Source: Trogon surrucura (Eukaryota > Chordata > Aves > Trogoniformes > Trogonidae). Taken from it: a stretch of DNA of 64,000 nt. The DNA lies in assembly GCA_020746105.1 (NCBI GenBank), contig CM036618.1:125726191-125790190 (forward strand), in the 5' to 3' direction. The notes beneath the pieces were generated by a model. The model did no database searches, was not told the DNA's origin, and saw only the letters and a program-made list of their open reading frames with translations. A program made the translations under genes and the position numbers. This document shows, in pieces, positions 61,153 through 64,000 of this stretch. Each line of letters starts with the position of its first letter. Within the stretch, counting starts at the first letter, position 1.

Positions 61153-62463
61153 TAGCAACTGGAAGCACATGAAGTATACTCAGGTAACATGCACCTTGGG
61201 TAAGTGTTACCCTGTTTGAAGTAGAAATATGTTTTCAAATAGCCCCTGAAGATAAGCAGCAGAGTCAGGAGCAGTTGGAGGAAAAGCAAGCTGTTGAGAG
61301 AAATAAAGTGAAAAGGCCATATCTGAGATGGAAGACAGAGTATGAGGGGCACTGGGCATTTTTATGGAGATAAACAAGGGGTAAATATCTGCATATTACT
61401 TGTATAGACATACAATTTTGGCTGCAGAGAGCTGGTCTGAATTGGTTTCACAGGTAATTCATATGCTGCACGAATGGGAAATACTGTAGTGTACGCAGCA
61501 ACTGCAGAGCAAATGGCTTCCTTACACAGAGCATGAGTATTAAATCTAGCTCATTTTTAAATATCCAGAAGTAAAATATTTCTGTTTCTCATTGCCCATA
61601 GTGTGCAGACTTAGCACAGGAGTAGCAGTGCATTAAATTCATAGAGAGAGAAAAGTACCAGGTCATTTTCCTACAACTCCTTCAGACTCAAAAGTATTGG
61701 TTGTCCTACAGTTTAAAGTGCTTAATGCCTCAGGTTTGACTTTCAGATATGGGCATCTTAACAGGATGTCAAAACGAGGCACTCAGATGCTTTGTCTGAC
61801 AACAGTCCAAGTACTTGTCACTTTATCTGCTGAAGTGCTCTTTTGTGTGACCAAAAGAGACATTTGGACAGCCTGCTAATGATCCCGGGTAAGTTATCTT
61901 TCAACTAAATGACTCTACAGAAGAAAATGAATGAGTTTTTAGGTACCATACAATTTGAGTAGTGCAATTTGAGCTACATATTTGTTACTCAATATATTTT
62001 TCCTGGGAAAGACAGACTCATCCTGTACCCATGTTCCCTACCTCTTCTCATCATCTTTCTTGTTGAGCAAACACCACCAGAAAGAATATACCTTTATGTC
62101 ACATCCTATAACTGATTGTGTATATTGGTTCACGTTAAGTCCACTTTACCTTTGCCATCACAGTGGATGTGAAAATGCGATGTGAAACCCATGACCAGCC
62201 TGTAAACTTAAAATTACAGTAGAGTTAGGTCCAAAAAGTAAGCTTAAAATACTACCATAGGATGTTTCTGAAAATTATGATCTCTGATACATCAGTGTAA
62301 GGAAAGCTAGACTCTAGCTCATGTTACTGAACTTTGTATATTGTGTTATATATCTGGTTATAAATTCCAGGTAGGAAAAGTTAAAAGCTGAACAATTGTC
62401 ACATAGGAACTTCTGTCATAGCCGTGAAAGAAATGGACTGCCTCTGAAGACCATTTATTTCCT

Positions 62464-62605
62464 CACACACACACACACGTATTAAAAAAGCCAAAATTTA
62501 AAAACCCCACCACAAAGAAACAAACCCCCAAGTATTGGCCTATATACTTTTTTCTTTGTTTTTTTTTTTTTTTTTGCGTATGTGTATATACATATATATG
62601 TTCCT
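62464..62605. repeat. Microsatellite cluster: CA run, T17, TA-rich
   Basis: A short (CA)n run at 62464-62478, an A/C-rich patch, T17 at 62559-62575 and a TATATACATATATA-type segment follow one another within 140 nt. Confidence 0.85.
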
Positions 62606-63134
62606 TTGGAACATGGTTGATGATTTTCCATATAACTCATAACGTAATAATCCAAATAGTCTTTGCCATGAGTTTAGAATCACAGTTTTAGATAAACATG
62701 GACAGTTTAGCAAGATAGATGGTTGCAAGCAGTTCAGTCTGAAAGCTGAAGGAGCTGCAAGTCACTAAAAGCACATCTCTCGCTTTCAGAGAAGTTTAAG
62801 AAATTGAGAAAACTCTGACAAATTCCAATCTTAGAGCTGGACTTCTTTTGCGAGTTAGGTCAGAAGCCAAATTAAAGGAAAAAAAATCCAACAAACTTAC
62901 GTGAATCTCTTGGGTAGACTTTCTAAGCTTTGCCCTGAGTTGCCTGAAACATCTCAGTGCACTGACTGTATCAGGGATCATAAAAGAAATCAGTCTTTAG
63001 CTTTCCTAAAAAAATTCAGTTTTGCTAAGCAAAGAAAACAAACAAAAACACAACCAAAAAGAACCCCAAAAGTCTTTGAATAAGAAAATACGCCCATAAC
63101 AGCTTTCATATTCCCGTTCGGTTCTCACGTGTTG

Positions 63135-63238
63135 CCTGACCTAGTCGAGAGGTGGCGTCCCTGCCCACAACAGGGAGGCTGGATTAAAATGATCTCTAAG
63201 GTCCCTTCCAGCCCAGGCCATTCTATGATTCTATGATA
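63135..63238 (+). mobile_element. CR1 LINE 3' tail fragment
   Basis: On the plus strand GGCTGGATTAAAATGATCTC, AAGGTCCCTTCCAGCCC and ATTCTATGATTCTATGATA give the CR1 3' terminus. Only about 100 bp are present, a strongly 5'-truncated copy. The tail repeat is ATTCTATG rather than ATTCTGTG, so it belongs to a different subfamily from the copies at 19.2 and 56.5 kb. Confidence 0.85.
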
Positions 63239-63239
63239 T

Positions 63240-64000
63240 GGTTGTCTGTCCTTTTTTATTTAAGACATGGAGTTTTATTTCAAGCTTCTTGTTTTTGACA
63301 GAGTTATGTCTTTATCTGTAGCACTGGGGTACTTCTCAGGACTTTTTCACCTAGGTAATAATTTTAATTTTGCCTCCTTGTAAATGGTACAAGGTCCTGT
63401 CAAAGATGGTCCTTGGCTTTCATTCTGAGCTCCAGCCGGATACTGGCTTGCTTTACATTGCTTTTTGCTCATGGTAGAGCAAAAGAGAGAATCTTGTGAA
63501 TGTGCCTTGAAAACTTTCAAGGTATTATAGCAACAGCATAATTAAATAAAAACAAATCTATTTCTTTGTTTTATGCAAGTCCAGTCATGTTCATGGCCTT
63601 CGTACCAGATGAAAAAAAAAAAAATCTGTTGTATTTGCACTTTTAATTTTGCATCTCTACAGGGAATATTCTCCCTGGGGACTGCAGAGAAAACCTGAAA
63701 CGTGATCCTAATAATGGCTGATCTCAGCTGCAAAGCAGAAATACAGCTGCTTCTGGTGACCGTGTACGTGACCTTCATGTACATATCGGCTTTCATTAGA
63801 CTTCTGAAAACTCCCAAACTTTTTGGCTGTTAGGTAAGAAATGCAGCCTAGAAGCCTTAAGAATGAGAAAGAATACCACTGTCTTTAGAGGAAAAAATAT
63901 TCTGTTGCCTTCTCAGGAGTTAGTGATGGGAGAAAAATATCTCACTCCCAGGGATGACTGATATTTGTGTGCCAATGCAACATCAGGCAAACAGTGATGA
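63240..64000. other. Non-coding stretch at the window end
   Basis: No gene or repeat family recognised. It contains a run of about 13 A at 63612-63624 that also inflates a Phe-rich minus-strand frame. Confidence 0.55.

Larger units (their letters stand above)
56836..63130. other. Non-coding stretch, no gene recognised
   Basis: AT-rich sequence with only short unsupported open frames. It contains A15 at 57079-57093, (TTTTG)-like sequence near 59855, the duplicated AT-rich segment at 61017-61152 and a microsatellite cluster near 62.5 kb. Confidence 0.6.

Overview
The window is animal nuclear DNA, most likely from a bird. It holds at least six CR1 LINE copies of the avian/reptilian kind, four of them ending in the (ATTCTRTG)n-type CR1 3' tail, in AT-rich, repeat-poor sequence with no recognisable host exon. 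A CR1-rich non-avian reptile is the main alternative. No rRNA, tRNA, CRISPR array or bacterial-type gene organisation was seen.

Layout: about 50-1680 is an old minus-strand CR1 covering the ORF2 endonuclease and the start of the reverse transcriptase. 1700-12050 is non-coding with small local duplications. Two CR1 fragments, in opposite orientations, lie at 12055-12310 and 12640-13187. 13190-19155 is non-coding. A minus-strand CR1 with a 268-codon open RT segment lies at 19158-20200. 20200-32500 is non-coding. A complete provirus occupies 32507-41776. 41781-56460 is non-coding. A short minus-strand CR1 of the same type as the 19.2 kb copy lies at 56466-56835. 56836-63130 is non-coding with an AT-rich duplication near 61.1 kb and a microsatellite cluster near 62.5 kb. 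A CR1 3' tail lies at 63135-63238, and the window ends in unique sequence.

The centrepiece is the 9.27-kb class I (gamma-like) endogenous retrovirus on the plus strand. Its two 505-bp LTRs read as identical, begin TGTTGC and end GCAACA, and are flanked by the 4-bp target duplication AGTG. The order is 5' LTR, primer binding site, splice donor, gag (matrix, p30-type capsid, one zinc knuckle), protease, reverse transcriptase, RNase H, integrase, env, polypurine tract, 3' LTR. Gag and pro-pol share a frame and are separated by UGA in the context UGA-CUAG, the best-known strong readthrough context. The unusual part is env: before a recognisable gamma-type SU/TM it carries three consecutive segments with immunoglobulin signatures (Cys, Trp, then G-x-Y-x-C).

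As read, the provirus is defective. It has three frameshifts, each equivalent to one lost base in a homopolymer tract (C10 in gag, A5G5 in pol, C7 in env), two in-frame stops inside gag, one inside env, and Asn in place of the protease catalytic Asp. Identical LTRs show that it is young, so the homopolymer shifts may be sequence errors while the substitutions are harder to dismiss. All domain calls are by eye; no database search was possible.
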